Below, piece by piece: positions 11,840 to 22,215 of a stretch of DNA of 64,000 nucleotides (position 1 is the first letter of the stretch; each line of letters opens with the position of its first letter). The notes beneath the pieces are model-generated. The model was given only the letters and a program-made list of their open reading frames with translations, ran no database searches and had not been told where the DNA came from. Position numbers and translations under genes: made by a program. The DNA comes from Acholoe squamosa (taxonomy: Eukaryota; Annelida; Polychaeta; Phyllodocida; Polynoidae), in the NCBI GenBank assembly GCA_949317995.1, contig OX439037.1:22999182-23063181 (forward strand). Reading direction: 5' to 3'.

Positions 11840-12383
11840 TTAAGGTGGCTGGCGGGGATTGTTAGTTCAGCATTTGGACACCAGGGGTCTCATTACATTG
11901 TTATTATGGATAAACGAAATGTGCAAAATACAGGAAGGCTTGGCAAGGATTTGAACCCAGGACCTTCTGTGAGTAATGCAGAGACATTACACATGAGCCA
12001 TGGGGGCTGCTGTATATGACCACCTAGAAATCATTAGATGTCACTATTCTAACAATATTCTTACACTCATCATTTCAATCACCCAAAACATTAGAAAGAT
12101 GCATGGGACCCTATGTCAATATTGTATCTACTGAAAAGATATGCTGAAATTCTAAGTCCTGAAGGAGTTATACAAAAAAATAATTACTTTTGGATATGAA
12201 TCTGGGGATTTATGTGACAAATCACTATATGATCCTATATAGGGTTGAATCTTCTCTATCTCAAAAATAGGCATGGGACCCCCCTACTATTTTTGCACAT
12301 ATGAAAAGTACAAATCATGGGATTCTGGTGTGAATATGGCGAAAATTTAATTACTTTTAGTTTATCCCCGCTAGCCACCTTAA
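11840..12383. mobile_element. TTAA-flanked non-autonomous DNA transposon
   Basis: TTAA at 11840-11843 is followed by GGTGGCTGGCGGGGAT, and the complement ATCCCCGCTAGCCACC precedes TTAA at 12380-12383. The TIR is about 16 bp with one mismatch, and the body is 536 bp. TTAA target duplication is typical of piggyBac and Kolobok superfamilies; the termini look more like Kolobok, but this is not certain. There is no transposase. The body carries a tRNA-like module on the minus strand. Confidence 0.8.
11938..12009 (-). repeat. tRNA-derived module (SINE-like), antisense
   Basis: Read on the minus strand, TGGCTCATGTG resembles a Pol III A box, and about 40 nt later GGGTTCAAATCC is a perfect B box. 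Spacing fits a tRNA-derived promoter. It lies wholly within the TTAA element. Not a functional tRNA: no intact cloverleaf was evident by eye. Confidence 0.6.
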
Positions 12384-14162
12384 CAATGGCTTTCTGCCAC
12401 CGGTTTGCTAGTGGCCTGTCAAGGTGTGCGTGCTTTGGTGATTACTGAAACCCACCTGGCTGGACAGCAGTCTCAAAGCATTTCGTCACTCTGTTTTGTT
12501 CAGTGTGGGCAGTCTTACATTTTGGCACTTGAGCAGTTTGTCCCAATGAAGCCATTCCTGCATTGTGCCACAATGTACCAGCCTCCTCTCACATTCCGTC
12601 ATTCATTTAGCCATATATCACGGGATTGGTTCTCTAATAATTCCCTGGCCTTGCCCCACCCTCACCCTACACTTCCAATTAAACATAACAAAGTAGCACA
12701 GCGAACATTTGCGCACTCCCATTCTAGAAAGGAAAATGAAGAGGGAATATAAATGTATTGCTAAAGAAAATGCCCGTGTTTGCTGGCGTTGCACTGTACT
12801 TTCCCTATTCCCTATACATTGTAATATGGCTATAGGCTGATTTGCACAGTGTTCATGACTATAGTCTGTTGATGTGGAATATGCCAGCACTACAATGTAA
12901 GGCAGTAGTAATACTCAATATTACCTTCATTATTACACAATCGGACCTCGACATACACAGTTACTATGTACAGTAAGAATTTGATCAAGTTGTTTGACAA
13001 AGGAAGCCAAGCCCTCATTTTGATACTATTACCCAATATTGCCCATTGGCAATAGCATGAGGTCGGCTGGGCTCATATGTATTCATTCACGAACGATTAC
13101 TGTGTTATTCAATGTCCATATATCATGTGCCCAAATAAAAGACCTGTCAGAGACCGATCAATCATGGAAAACACTTAACTATTGCAACAGTATCTAAAAG
13201 TAAGGATATTCTGCTTGATTTCATATCAAACCAGAGATGAAATCCTAAAGCATGGCAGGAGACAAACTAAGATTTTTCTGCAATAACCCTGCCAGAGACC
13301 AGCCAATAATCATTGTACAGTAATATGAGTGCTTTTTTGTAGGTCAGACTACGTTGTTTCTGTCCTCCTGAAAGCCCCTGTAGTAAGTGTGGTTAATGAT
13401 TGAAGAGTGTAGAGTGCGCCCTACATGACCAGCTTTTGGTCTATGTGCCCCACTCAAACCCTAACCCCAAAAGGGAGTGGTGTAGAGAGGAGTGGGTGGG
13501 GTCCACCTGAGGTAGATGTACGAGGTGGTGGCACATTGTGGATTAAGTAGGATTATTGGATCGTTCCCCAGGATTTGCACACGCTGTAACACCCTGCACC
13601 CACAACTTCCAGTTGATGGGTGACCCTGTGGTAGCTCTTAGCTCTCACATGCGTCTTAATGGTTGTGACTAACTTATGGGGTCATATAGCCATGCTGAGA
13701 TTACATGTTAATGTTGATTGACTCGTGCACTTTGCTACAATGGCCAGGGTTCGTAAATGAATTGGTAGTGACTCTTTGCTGCATTAGGCTACACTATGTT
13801 AAATCATGTGGATTATCAAAAATTGACTGTAAAGTGCCATGAATCCGGATCTCCATGAAAGCTGGCCTCAATTGCAATTCAGTCAAACAAGCCTTCTAGT
13901 GTGAATAGATACACACTGCCTTATCTGCAGGATGCCCAGAAGGTAACTTCCAAAACCAGATTACTTCCCCCCTGCCAGACCTAAGATCTCCCTGAGTTCG
14001 CCAACCTCTATCCAGGGGTGGTCTAGTGGCTGACTTCTGTGGTGATATGTCAACCATATCTAATCTCTCTGGTGTGCCTTGTCCACGCCCACACCCTTTA
14101 TCTACAACCGCCGTATACCTTTGGTGTACTCTGACTTCTACTAGTCCTTGTTATCGTATGTC
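12384..14162. other. No recognised feature
   Basis: No terminus, tandem array or coding signal was recognised. Confidence 0.45.
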
Positions 14163-14380
14163 TGACCTCTAGTCCCACCACAAGGTCAGCCCAAGGTCAG
14201 GTCAATGTCACATCAAGCTGCCATCACAGACATAGTGATCCAGTCCTGGCACAAGGTAAGTTGGGTTTGACAGGCCGACCTTATAGGTCATAAGGTCATC
14301 ATATATAGAGGTCAAAGGGTCATGTGGATGCTGGCTACATGTTCACGGCTCTGACATTGATTACCGACTGGAGGTGACCT
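14163..14380. promoter_or_regulatory. Nuclear-receptor half-site cluster with DR5 and DR2 geometry
   Basis: Nine AGGTCA-type half-sites occur in 218 bp. AGGTCA at 14183 and 14194 form a direct repeat with a 5-bp spacer. Those at 14285 and 14293, and those at 14309 and 14317 (GGGTCA), form direct repeats with 2-bp spacers. Another lies at 14199, overlapping the DR5 by one base, and TGACCT occurs at 14163 and 14375. DR5 and DR2 are the classical RAR:RXR spacings. Chance expectation is about 0.1 site per 218 bp, so the cluster stands out, though a decayed tandem repeat could mimic it. Confidence 0.5.
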
Positions 14381-14778
14381 TGAGATTGACATGAACCCGT
14401 GATGATAACTCCCCAACTTGGCAAAACTACCACCTATAGTGAAGTAGAAGAGGTAATCGCCACACTGACTTATAGCAACTTAGTTGCTGCAGGAGTTGAA
14501 TGATGTAGCCAGGTGCTCATGAATATTCAACATACCGGGTATCTGCTTTTGCTGTCATTTTGATGTTTCAAATATAGTAAATAAGAAGTATGAATCTGTA
14601 TCTCGGTCAGAAATCACATGGCACCTGCATTTTGCCAGATATTTCTGATGCCCTTCGGCTTATACTATGGAAATAAAGGTGTAGTGAAATTTACACTCTT
14701 GCAAAGTAGAGTGAGATCAAAGTATGTGATAGCATGTAGGTGTGTTACGCAGCAGTCACCATCCTCATCACCTTTAAC
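14381..14778. other. No recognised feature
   Basis: Nothing supported was seen. Confidence 0.45.
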
Positions 14779-15002
14779 TTAACCCTCTCAGGATGGCACG
14801 GTGTATTTATGCTTAAATCAATATGTGCCTTTGTCGTCATGATGCATGGATGCAGATCTGGTGGGTGCTCGTCAGGGCTACTACATTCATGCCTACTGTC
14901 CAAGTCATCAAGCCAACCCTTCTGCATCTGCACACCACCACATTTGGGCATTATGAGGATAAATTTAAGTTCACCTGCCCATCATACGGTCCTTAAAGGG
15001 TT
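14779..15002. repeat. Palindromic TTAA-type repeat, copy 4
   Basis: Left TTAACCCTCTCAGGATGGCA, inner ATGATGCATGGATGCAG, right CATACGGTCCTTAAAGGGTT. This copy best shows that the family begins TTAACCCT and ends AAGGGTT, a piggyBac-like terminus. A 170-codon open frame runs through it but is not considered coding. Confidence 0.7.
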
Positions 15003-15488
15003 CCAACTTAACTCTACGTGTGGCTCGTGGAGTGCCAAAGGTCCCCATAACTCTCATGTACATCCTCTGTACAAGTCGGCTCATCATCCACTAACACGCA
15101 CACTGACATGTTTGGCCACAGACACGCCTCCCGCCTGGGGCCTGCTTCAGACCTTTGTACCTGTTAATGAATGGTCATTAGGACCTGGAGAAGGCTGCAG
15201 GGTGCAGGCACATCAAAACAGAACATCCCCACCCACGACTGTTTCACCTTAAATCCCAACTGTGTTGTCTCTGTTTATTGTAAGCTAGAGAAATCAGAAT
15301 AGATCTAAAGCTTGAAGCGTCACTTAGAGCTGTGCTGGTACACAGGTGATTTAAGAAAGATCTGAAGTGATATCAATTTATTATGTGATGTCTGACATTG
15401 TATACATACATACACGTCCTTCCTCTAGTCCAACGTTTCACGAGTTTATCCAGTGAAGATTGAATAATTCCACAATGTCCTTTGGTCA
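15003..15488. other. No recognised feature
   Basis: Nothing supported was seen beyond the tail of the chance open frame. Confidence 0.45.
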
Positions 15489-15595
15489 ATATGATGCATG
15501 AATACTGAAGCACAAGGCAAAGTCTACTCTCCAGGGCAGCAGCACTTGTGCATCATGCACAAAAGCATTAACTTTGTGCATCATTACAACAAAGG
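15489..15595. repeat. Palindromic TTAA-type repeat, fragment (copy 5)
   Basis: ATATGATGCATGAATACTG, GCAGCACTTGTGCATCATGC and TTTGTGCATCATTAC match the inner words of the family. Both ends are missing. Confidence 0.45.
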
Positions 15596-15699
15596 AACAT
15601 GAAACTGGAGACATTATACTGGGCTGATATGTTGTATATCTGTGATACTATATCAGGTGTTGAGTGTGGCTTCCACCTGAAGGGTATACATAGGACAGA

Positions 15700-15720
15700 G
15701 GGGGATGGGGTGGGGTGGGG
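15700..15720 (+). other. Canonical G-quadruplex motif
   Basis: Four runs of at least four G separated by one or two bases (G5, AT, G4, T, G4, T, G4). It is on the presumed transcribed sense strand, so it could fold in DNA or in nascent RNA. Confidence 0.7.
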
Positions 15721-16275
15721 TGACAGGTACATATAGCTACAGAATACAAGTGCATGAATACAAGTGCATACAAGGGCAACTTCAAAGAATCCCCAAATAC
15801 ATCTGACAGAGGGTCATATACTAGAAGGAGTGGATAGAGTGCCAAAGTATGGAGGTGATTACTAAAACTGAAAGAAGGCTTGGTATGACATAGACACATC
15901 CCTTTGATGCAGAAATACTGGTGGGGTTGCAGAGTGGATAATGGTTAATTAATGTAGCTTTAGTGTGACATCATAGCATGGAGACTGATGTGATTTTCTA
16001 TGTATGAGTCTCAGGGCAAAAACCTAGCTGATAACGTTTCATTGCCCACTAAAACTGTAATACCCTAAGTTGTGGTGACAAGAGTGAAAGTCACAGATTG
16101 CTTCAGAAACATGGCTGTGAACCTGCTGGGCTGGAATCTGGATTTAAATTATTCCTCTTAGCGTTTGGTGCACACAAATGATTCTTAGATACTTACACCG
16201 AGTAATTGGACAAAATCGACCCATTATATAAATGGCTTCACTATGTTTAACTCCCATCCCATGACCTCCCTAATG
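15721..16275. other. No recognised feature
   Basis: Nothing supported was seen. Confidence 0.45.
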
Positions 16276-16342
16276 GTATTGTAATAACTATGGTCCGACA
16301 ATAAACACAACAAGTATATACGGTATCAAGAGTATAGTGTTC

Positions 16343-16348
16343 TTTATT
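16343..16348 (-). terminator. LTR polyadenylation signal AATAAA
   Basis: Minus-strand AATAAA inside the solo LTR, downstream of its TATA box. It is antisense to the presumed host gene and so is not expected to end host transcripts. Confidence 0.7.
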
Positions 16349-16535
16349 CAAGGACCACAACCCATTCCACCCTGTGGGTTTAGGCACTCGCTCTGTTCTT
16401 CACTAGTTATCTGTTGCTGATGCCCGCTACTCCCTTCTCCTGATTCCGAGTCCCCGACTCCTTGATTCGCTCAGCGCTCTCGTCTGCTCGTGGTCTAAGA
16501 CACAGGTCAAAGACGACCGACCCACTCAAACCACT

Positions 16536-16546
16536 GCTTATATAGT
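16536..16546 (-). promoter_or_regulatory. LTR TATA box
   Basis: ACTATATAAGC on the minus strand, placed where an LTR core promoter should be. It could drive antisense transcription toward lower coordinates. Confidence 0.65.
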
Positions 16547-16620
16547 CCCTCCCGGCTGGGTGACATCATCCAGACGCTCCCCTATTGATCCTCAACCTTA
16601 TGATGTCACAACTCGCAAGC

Positions 16621-16634
16621 GCGCCCTCTCGTGG
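16621..16634 (-). promoter_or_regulatory. CTCF-like motif in the LTR, reverse
   Basis: The complement, CCACGAGAGGGCGC, is a very good match to the CTCF core. It lies in the U3 part of the solo LTR. Transposon-borne CTCF motifs are known in mammals; here this is inference. Confidence 0.45.
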
Positions 16635-16724
16635 AGACCCTAGGATCATTCCGCTTTCCGACCTCCCTTCCGCTTCCTACGAGCCACGCCCCCCACCCCC
16701 CTAGGAAGTTCCGTAATTATTACA

Positions 16725-17066
16725 GTATGTCACTTCCCTCATCCTGACCCCTGCTGTAGACAAGCCTTCATTGGTGCCGATCAGCCACCAATATGCCGTC
16801 CTAGCAGGCAATCACACCTGCCACCATACGTCCTAATATGACCACCTTGCCCTGCCCTCAATGCCCCTCCTCCCCTACTAACGCCCCCTACTGGCAATGA
16901 GCTGCACCTCATCTGCACAGGTTACTTCCGGTTCCGGTAATAGGGCAATGACGGCTTGTCCCATGAAGGCTGACATCTTGTTCTCTTGGGATGTCGCTGA
17001 TTCCCCAAAACAGGTTTCACCCTCCCTCCATCTACTATACTGGTGACTAGAAACCAAGTATAATAC
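16725..17066. other. Unique DNA between two elements, with a CTCF-like motif
   Basis: C-rich sequence. The complement of 16881-16896 reads TGCCAGTAGGGGGCGT, a strong CTCF-like match in reverse orientation. Nothing else was recognised. Confidence 0.4.
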
Positions 17067-17479
17067 ACCCGGGGGAGGTACTCACTATATGATGCTATCT
17101 CCCCACTGCCAAACTATCGACCCCCTGAATCTAGGCAAAATGACCGCTCCTCGACTCCTGTAGTAATCCACCGCCCCTAATTTAAGGGCATTTGAAGTCA
17201 CCACCCCTTAATTTCAAGGCATTTGAAGGGACTATACCTGAAATTTTTAGAGATAAGGACCCTTATTTGTACAGTAATAAGAAGATATTTACCACCCCCT
17301 ATTTTTGAGGGGGCACACAGAGGTATTGCCCTCCCTTTTTTGAAGTGCATACAGAGTTACCGCCCCCTATTTTTTAGGTGCACACAGTTACCGCCCCCTG
17401 CATTTTCGTCTGACCGCCTCCGCTTCTGGGGCCCGTTTGGCAGTCGGTAGCCTATTCTGAACTGAGTAGCCCCCCCGGG
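17067..17479. mobile_element. Non-autonomous DNA element with CCCGGGGG termini
   Basis: Left end ACCCGGGGGAGGTACTCA and right end TGAGTAGCCCCCCCGGG are imperfect inverted repeats. ATAATAC flanks the 413-bp element on both sides (17060-17066 and 17480-17486), a plausible 7-bp target duplication. The body has about eight irregular ACCGCCCCCT-like motifs, often followed by T-rich sequence and CACACAG. The superfamily is unknown to me. Confidence 0.7.
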
Positions 17480-17486
17480 ATAATAC

Positions 17487-18105
17487 ATGTCTTAAGTATT
17501 CTGGCGCTGCCATTGACAATGCAATCGATATGATCTAACCCCATTACTATCCTATGGGTATGCCACTGAAGGCAATGTCAGTTGTCAATGTGGGGAAGGT
17601 TTGGGGGAGAATTCATTATGGTGTTATGAGTGTGGGCGCTTGGTAACGTGATGGTCTAGTGTACATGGATAATACAGGGTTACCATGGAGATTAGGAGGA
17701 TCATCTCTCCATTGGCAGCAGGAGATAAGGTTGTATCTGCCAATGGGAAGCTGCTATCAGAGCCAAGCCTCTGATTTAATTGCTTCCAACAGAAGTGGTC
17801 ATGTGAATAGCTTTTGGCTGAATTACAACATGGCCATGATAAGGTTACCAGGATCATTGTTTGGGAAGTGGTGATGTAAGGGGATCGGGCTGGGTGACCA
17901 GGCTGAATAGACATCACTTCTTCCACAATCATCATCAGATACTAATGACATTACATAAGGGAATAACTCGGTTCTCCCTGGTTCATTTAGCCATTAATGA
18001 CTTGCATGTATGCCTAGCGTATTGTAATTGGCACTCGTGCTATAGTCAGTAGTGTTTTTGGAAATTGATGCCTTTTTCATTCATGCAATTCATCGCAATT
18101 TCGTG
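17487..18105. other. No recognised feature
   Basis: Nothing supported was seen. Confidence 0.45.
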
Positions 18106-18204
18106 CAGGTAGTTCCTCAATTTTTTATTTATTTTTTATTTTTTTTTGACATTGACATGCTGAGGTGCGGAGGTTCATCTTTTGTCCTCCAGGTAGTTCC
18201 TCAA
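18106..18204 (-). mobile_element. Retroposed insert with poly(A) tail and 15-bp target duplication
   Basis: CAGGTAGTTCCTCAA occurs perfectly at 18106-18120 and 18190-18204. The 69 bp between starts with a T-rich run of about 28 bp, which is an A-rich tail on the minus strand, then about 41 bp of non-repetitive sequence. A long perfect duplication plus an A-tail is the signature of LINE-type target-primed reverse transcription. The source RNA was not recognised. Confidence 0.8.
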
Positions 18205-18914
18205 ATGGATTCACTCCTACAATATTGCATGCGTATTTGAAAAGTCGCAGTTTGTGCTATCATCATCAACCTACAGACAGACAAGGTATGGGTTTACAAC
18301 CGCCAAACCCATGTTTATATACTTTACGACCAGAGGCTGTACCTTTCTGGTGGAGACAGCACGCCAGCAATTGCCAAACAATTTTATTTATGGGACTATA
18401 AACACAGCTGCATATGCTTGTATACATGGGTTGGAGTTGTGGAACACAAAAAAAAGCAATTAGAAATAAGTTTTCTGCTCAAGAATAGCTCAGGCATATT
18501 ATGTTTTAGTTTTATGTGGGTTAGCATCACAAATGAGAAATCTATATTCTGATAGTGACCATTGAGTATTGTGTGGTATTTATATCAACACGCCTACAGA
18601 AAGCCATTGGGTTTCTCTTAATGGGTGATAGAGAGGACAAAACACACACAATTACGTTCTTTATGGTTATTGATAATAGGCCCCCTCTTGAAAATACTGC
18701 AAAGAATTGGTTTCCAATAACGGACTCCGCCTACTAGAAGCTAGTACTTCACATATAATATTCCGTTTCTCATTCACAAAGCTCACATAGATAGCTGTAG
18801 TAATACCAATTGTGCAGTAACCATTCTGTTTCCATGAAAAGTTCATCTAGTAATGCAGTGCATACAGTGAGCAGTGATAGCCTGATGAGAGCCCGGCTTA
18901 CCAGCATTCATTCT
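18205..18914. other. No recognised feature
   Basis: Nothing supported was seen. Confidence 0.45.
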
Positions 18915-19138
18915 AAAGACCCTGAGAGTGCCCTCCAATGGCCGCATGATGCCTCCAGGTTCATGTTTCTAGGTCTTCATGATGCACTGTCAATGGTGCA
19001 TTATGCAGACCCTCTCAGGAGTAACCTCCCCCCAGTCAGAGTGATGCAGGCTGGCGATTTGGCTTGACAACGCAGCATGATCATAACGAGAAGTGTGCAT
19101 ACAGTAATGCATTATATTGTGCGGTCCTTGCTGGGTTG
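18915..19138. repeat. Palindromic TTAA-type repeat, copy 6
   Basis: Contains GGCCGCATGATGCCTCCAGG, TTCATGATGCACTGTCAATG and TGGTGCATTATGCAGACCCT, and ends GCGGTCCTTGCTGGGTT. Diverged at the left end. Confidence 0.6.
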
Positions 19139-19580
19139 TATAGGGATACTTAGAGTACGAGGCAGTGATCCTGTCCATTGCCGCCCCGCCACAGCCAATC
19201 AAATGTTTTATGACAGTCTCTAAATAAATCACATGGCATCATAGGCAGTTGCCCAGCAGGACCCCAGGGCCACTCAGAGTAGCTCGGGTCTCATCCCCCC
19301 ATTGGAAGCTAGATTTACTGAGACAACTCTCACAGCCTGCAAGAAGGCACAGAAAAAGGGACAGACAAGAGGGTGGGAGATATTTCATTTTCAAAACTGT
19401 CCGCCTTTATCCTTGTTAGAAGCTCATCTTCCCGTCTTGTCTCGCGTCCAACTCCGATCAAGCAAAGGCCTCAAAACCGGTAAAGACTTGGAACGTCGTT
19501 TCCAGTGATTGTCCAACAGTGTTTCCTGCCTTCAAATTCACAATGTGCCAAGGGGCTCTTCATATAAAAGGTGTGACTAG

Positions 19581-19845
19581 CCCTTCAAACACCGCATAAT
19601 GTCCAGCACTATGATGTCATTTGGTTGTCAGGAGGAATGAATGCTGCCCTGGTGAGTCTAAACCATGGCTGCATTCATGCATCATGGTAACCTTATAGGT
19701 TTTAGAGACATTCCCAAAGGGTCGGCATGATGCATCAAAACAGTGCATGCAAGTAGGGCGCCGCAAGTAGGCGCACCAGCACTGCATTGTTGCATCATGG
19801 CAACAAATGAACAGGAAGCTTGAGATATCCTGCAAACCCTAAAAG
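19581..19845. repeat. Palindromic TTAA-type repeat, copy 7
   Basis: Left CTAGCCCTTCAAACACCGCA, inner GCTGCATTCATGCATCATGG and CAGCACTGCATTGTTGCATC. This is a fairly complete copy without an intact TTAA. Confidence 0.65.
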
Positions 19846-20092
19846 GACTAGAGCCACGGGAGAATTGTTACGAGGTAGCAAGGCTTGGGAGATGATGTTA
19901 CCGCAGGTTTTCAGGCACCAATCGGGAGTTCCCTAAGTAGATTTGAGCGGCACTCTGGTGTTGGAGATGGGGAAGCTGTCTGTGGTGAAGCACGAGGTGG
20001 GGTGGAGCTCTATTGGAATGGAGGCTACAGGCTGGGGGCAGTACCGATATAGGGGTAGAGCAGGCTGGTTACAGTTCCATTGAGAAGGCAGC

Positions 20093-20252
20093 TTAACCCG
20101 TTTAAGGACCGCATTGTACCCAGAGGTGCTTGTTCTTGTTGTGTTTTCACGGTGCATCAATGTATTGCCGGTGAGTACACGCGCCAGCACTTCATTAGCA
20201 CTTGGCCCATCAGCACTCACCCCAGTATCTATACGACCTCTGATTAAAGGTT
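20093..20252. repeat. Palindromic TTAA-type repeat, copy 8
   Basis: TTAACCCGTTTAAGGACCGC at the left, inner GGTGCATCAATGTATTGCCG, right end CTCTGATTAAAGGTTT. Confidence 0.65.
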
Positions 20253-21650
20253 TCAAATAGTTCTTTTCCTTACTGTTAATCTATTGAAAATACTGTCATT
20301 CTACTCGTATACTCCTTCTATAAGAAATGACCTTAACCGATGTCTCAATCAGCCTCAGGGCATAGCATGGTGGCTAATATGGTCCTCAATTTACATTGTA
20401 CAAAGTTGGAGGCGGACAAGATGGCGGCCAATTTCCTATTGACTAGTTACAGCTGCACAGGACACCAGGACGCTATGATCAAACAGTGACCACCACCTGT
20501 CTCTGACCTAACCCTGTAATGATCTCACCCATTACTGTCCCCTTCCCCAACCAGCAAACTGCATTGTGGCTTCCAAAGTGGCTTCCTCCATGGCAGCTGG
20601 GGCTTGATTGAGTCACACCGAGTGGTACCGTACATAGGCGAGCCCTGCCGAGCCCCAATGGACACGGGAGGTGTGGGGGCGGTGTGTCAAGGGTCAGATT
20701 GAATATTTGATGGTAGTGTTCCTGGTAGTAAGGTGAAATGGGCCCGGCACTGTTAGTAGGGTCCCAGGAGATATAAGAAGCTGTCTGGTCTTGTCTGATC
20801 ACACAGGGACAGCTGTCAGAGCCTGTAGGGAGAGATTAGAACAGCCAGGCCGATAACACCACTGTATTGGGTTGGGATGGCATGGCATACTACCACTTTC
20901 CATAGTTTTACTTATCAATGCAAAGAGCAATCTGTGGTATGTAATTCTGGAATCAATCGGGAGATCATCTTGGAATTCAACCCTAGGCGCGGCCTAGGTT
21001 TCGATTTTTGAAGTATCATTTTGAGGGTTAGAATACTGTTGAAAAAATGGAGGCAAAGCAAACAAAATTGATCAAGTATCAGGAATATTAGGGTTCTTGA
21101 TGCGACAGATCTACATGCCCAATATGTAATCAGAAAACAAGTTGGATATTGATCAATGCTGTAGGGCCTAAATGAAGCAGACTCTCCTAGACCAGAGACG
21201 CACATGTATACTAAACCCTGTGGTAGTCTGTCAAATATCGCAGGATAGATAGGTTTCAGTACAGGAATTCTGATATCAAGCACCACCGGAACCAATGGAG
21301 ACAGGAAGGGAGATGGAGGAGTAATATTTCTACCCATCATGCCTCTATACCCACAGGAGCATAATTCTGATAGGGGATGTCTCTAGGCCACTAGACTCTC
21401 ACCATACGCCAAACACTTACACACCACACCATAGCGGTGATTTCAAATATGTCCAACACAGATATTGAGGATCTATATGGCAAAGAGTCTGAATCTGTAG
21501 GTAGAAGCTTTCCTTGATATGTCAGGCATGTCCCTGAATTATTGCCAACTGACTTATACTGTATTTTTAAAATAATGAGATGACACCAAAGGTACTTCCT
21601 CCTGTTTCATGGACAGTTATCGGTCCCACTAAGGGTTAAATATAAATTGG
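20253..21650. other. Mostly unrecognised sequence, with one YY1-like motif
   Basis: CAAGATGGCGGC at 20417-20428 is a strong YY1-type motif. Open frames up to 141 codons lack recognisable domains. Nothing else was seen. Confidence 0.4.
20417..20428 (+). promoter_or_regulatory. YY1-like motif
   Basis: CAAGATGGCGGC fits the extended YY1 consensus found near many metazoan promoters. No promoter context is evident. Confidence 0.3.
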
Positions 21651-21895
21651 TTGTTTACGCCTCCAGAGCTCTGTGGAGGCGGCAAGTCTCTGGTTCCAGC
21701 CACTGTACAGCCAAGGCCACCAGTGTACCTGATAGCGCCAGCACCTCCAGGGACACCAGAGAGTCTCATAGATGACTCAAAAAAGGTCAACAACTATGAC
21801 ACAGTCATGAAAAAATCTTTTTCCCATTCGTTTCTATGGTTAAGGAGTTAGCGCCAGCACCTCCAGGGACACCAGTGTACCTGATAGCACCAGTA
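21651..21895 (+). repeat. Proline-rich-coding duplication with hairpin
   Basis: A perfect hairpin, CGCCTCCA and TGGAGGCG around 8 nt, lies at 21658-21681. The 25-bp word starting GCGCCAGCACCTCCAGGGAC occurs at 21735 and again at 21851, separated by about 92 bp. Around them CCAGTGTACCTGATAG also repeats, so the parts resemble a 36-bp tandem unit coding APAPPGTPVYLI that was split by an insertion. A 66-codon open frame covers the first unit. This could be a minisatellite or a relic of a proline-rich exon. Confidence 0.5.
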
Positions 21896-22215
21896 CCCCA
21901 TGGGTCATTATCAACCTAACAGTAAGAGGAGAAGCCCAGAGAAGTCACATTTCACGTCTTTTTATGCATTGATGAGAACTAGGCGCAGATTTCTCATATT
22001 TTATGTGAGTTTTTTGTCCCTCCCACGCAGATCATGTTCCCTAGTGTTGGCAGGTTCTTCATCAAATTCACCTCCTTGCTCAAATTTTCTGAGCTACCAT
22101 ATAACACCAAATTCATGACGAAACCTATAGAAAAAAGCCCCCCCCCCGTTCTTAATTCGAACGATCACAGAATAAAAACTCCTACCCAGTTTCCTACGAC
22201 CTAAGGTGGACTATA
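21896..22215. other. No recognised feature
   Basis: Nothing supported was seen before the MITE. Confidence 0.45.

Larger units (their letters stand above)
16280..16724 (-). mobile_element. Solo LTR, minus orientation, with 4-bp target duplication
   Basis: The 445-bp segment begins TGTAATAA and ends TTATTACA, a perfect 8-bp terminal inverted repeat with the TG..CA ends typical of LTRs. GTAT flanks it on both sides (16276-16279 and 16725-16728). Read on the minus strand it has ACTATATAAGC, a TATA box, at about 16536-16546, and AATAAA about 190 bp further at 16343-16348, so U3, R and U5 are in the expected order. A 4-bp duplication is compatible with Gypsy-type elements. No internal region is present, so recombination between two LTRs is inferred. 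Confidence 0.85.

Noticed and set aside
14251-14265. AAGGTAAGTT, a good donor
   Set aside because: The upstream sequence is not pyrimidine-rich and ends AAG in a purine context, so there is no acceptor half.
14740-15252. 170-codon open frame, the longest in the window
   Set aside because: It runs through a palindromic TTAA-type repeat, has no recognisable domain and no splice or start context. Length is compatible with chance in 64 kb.
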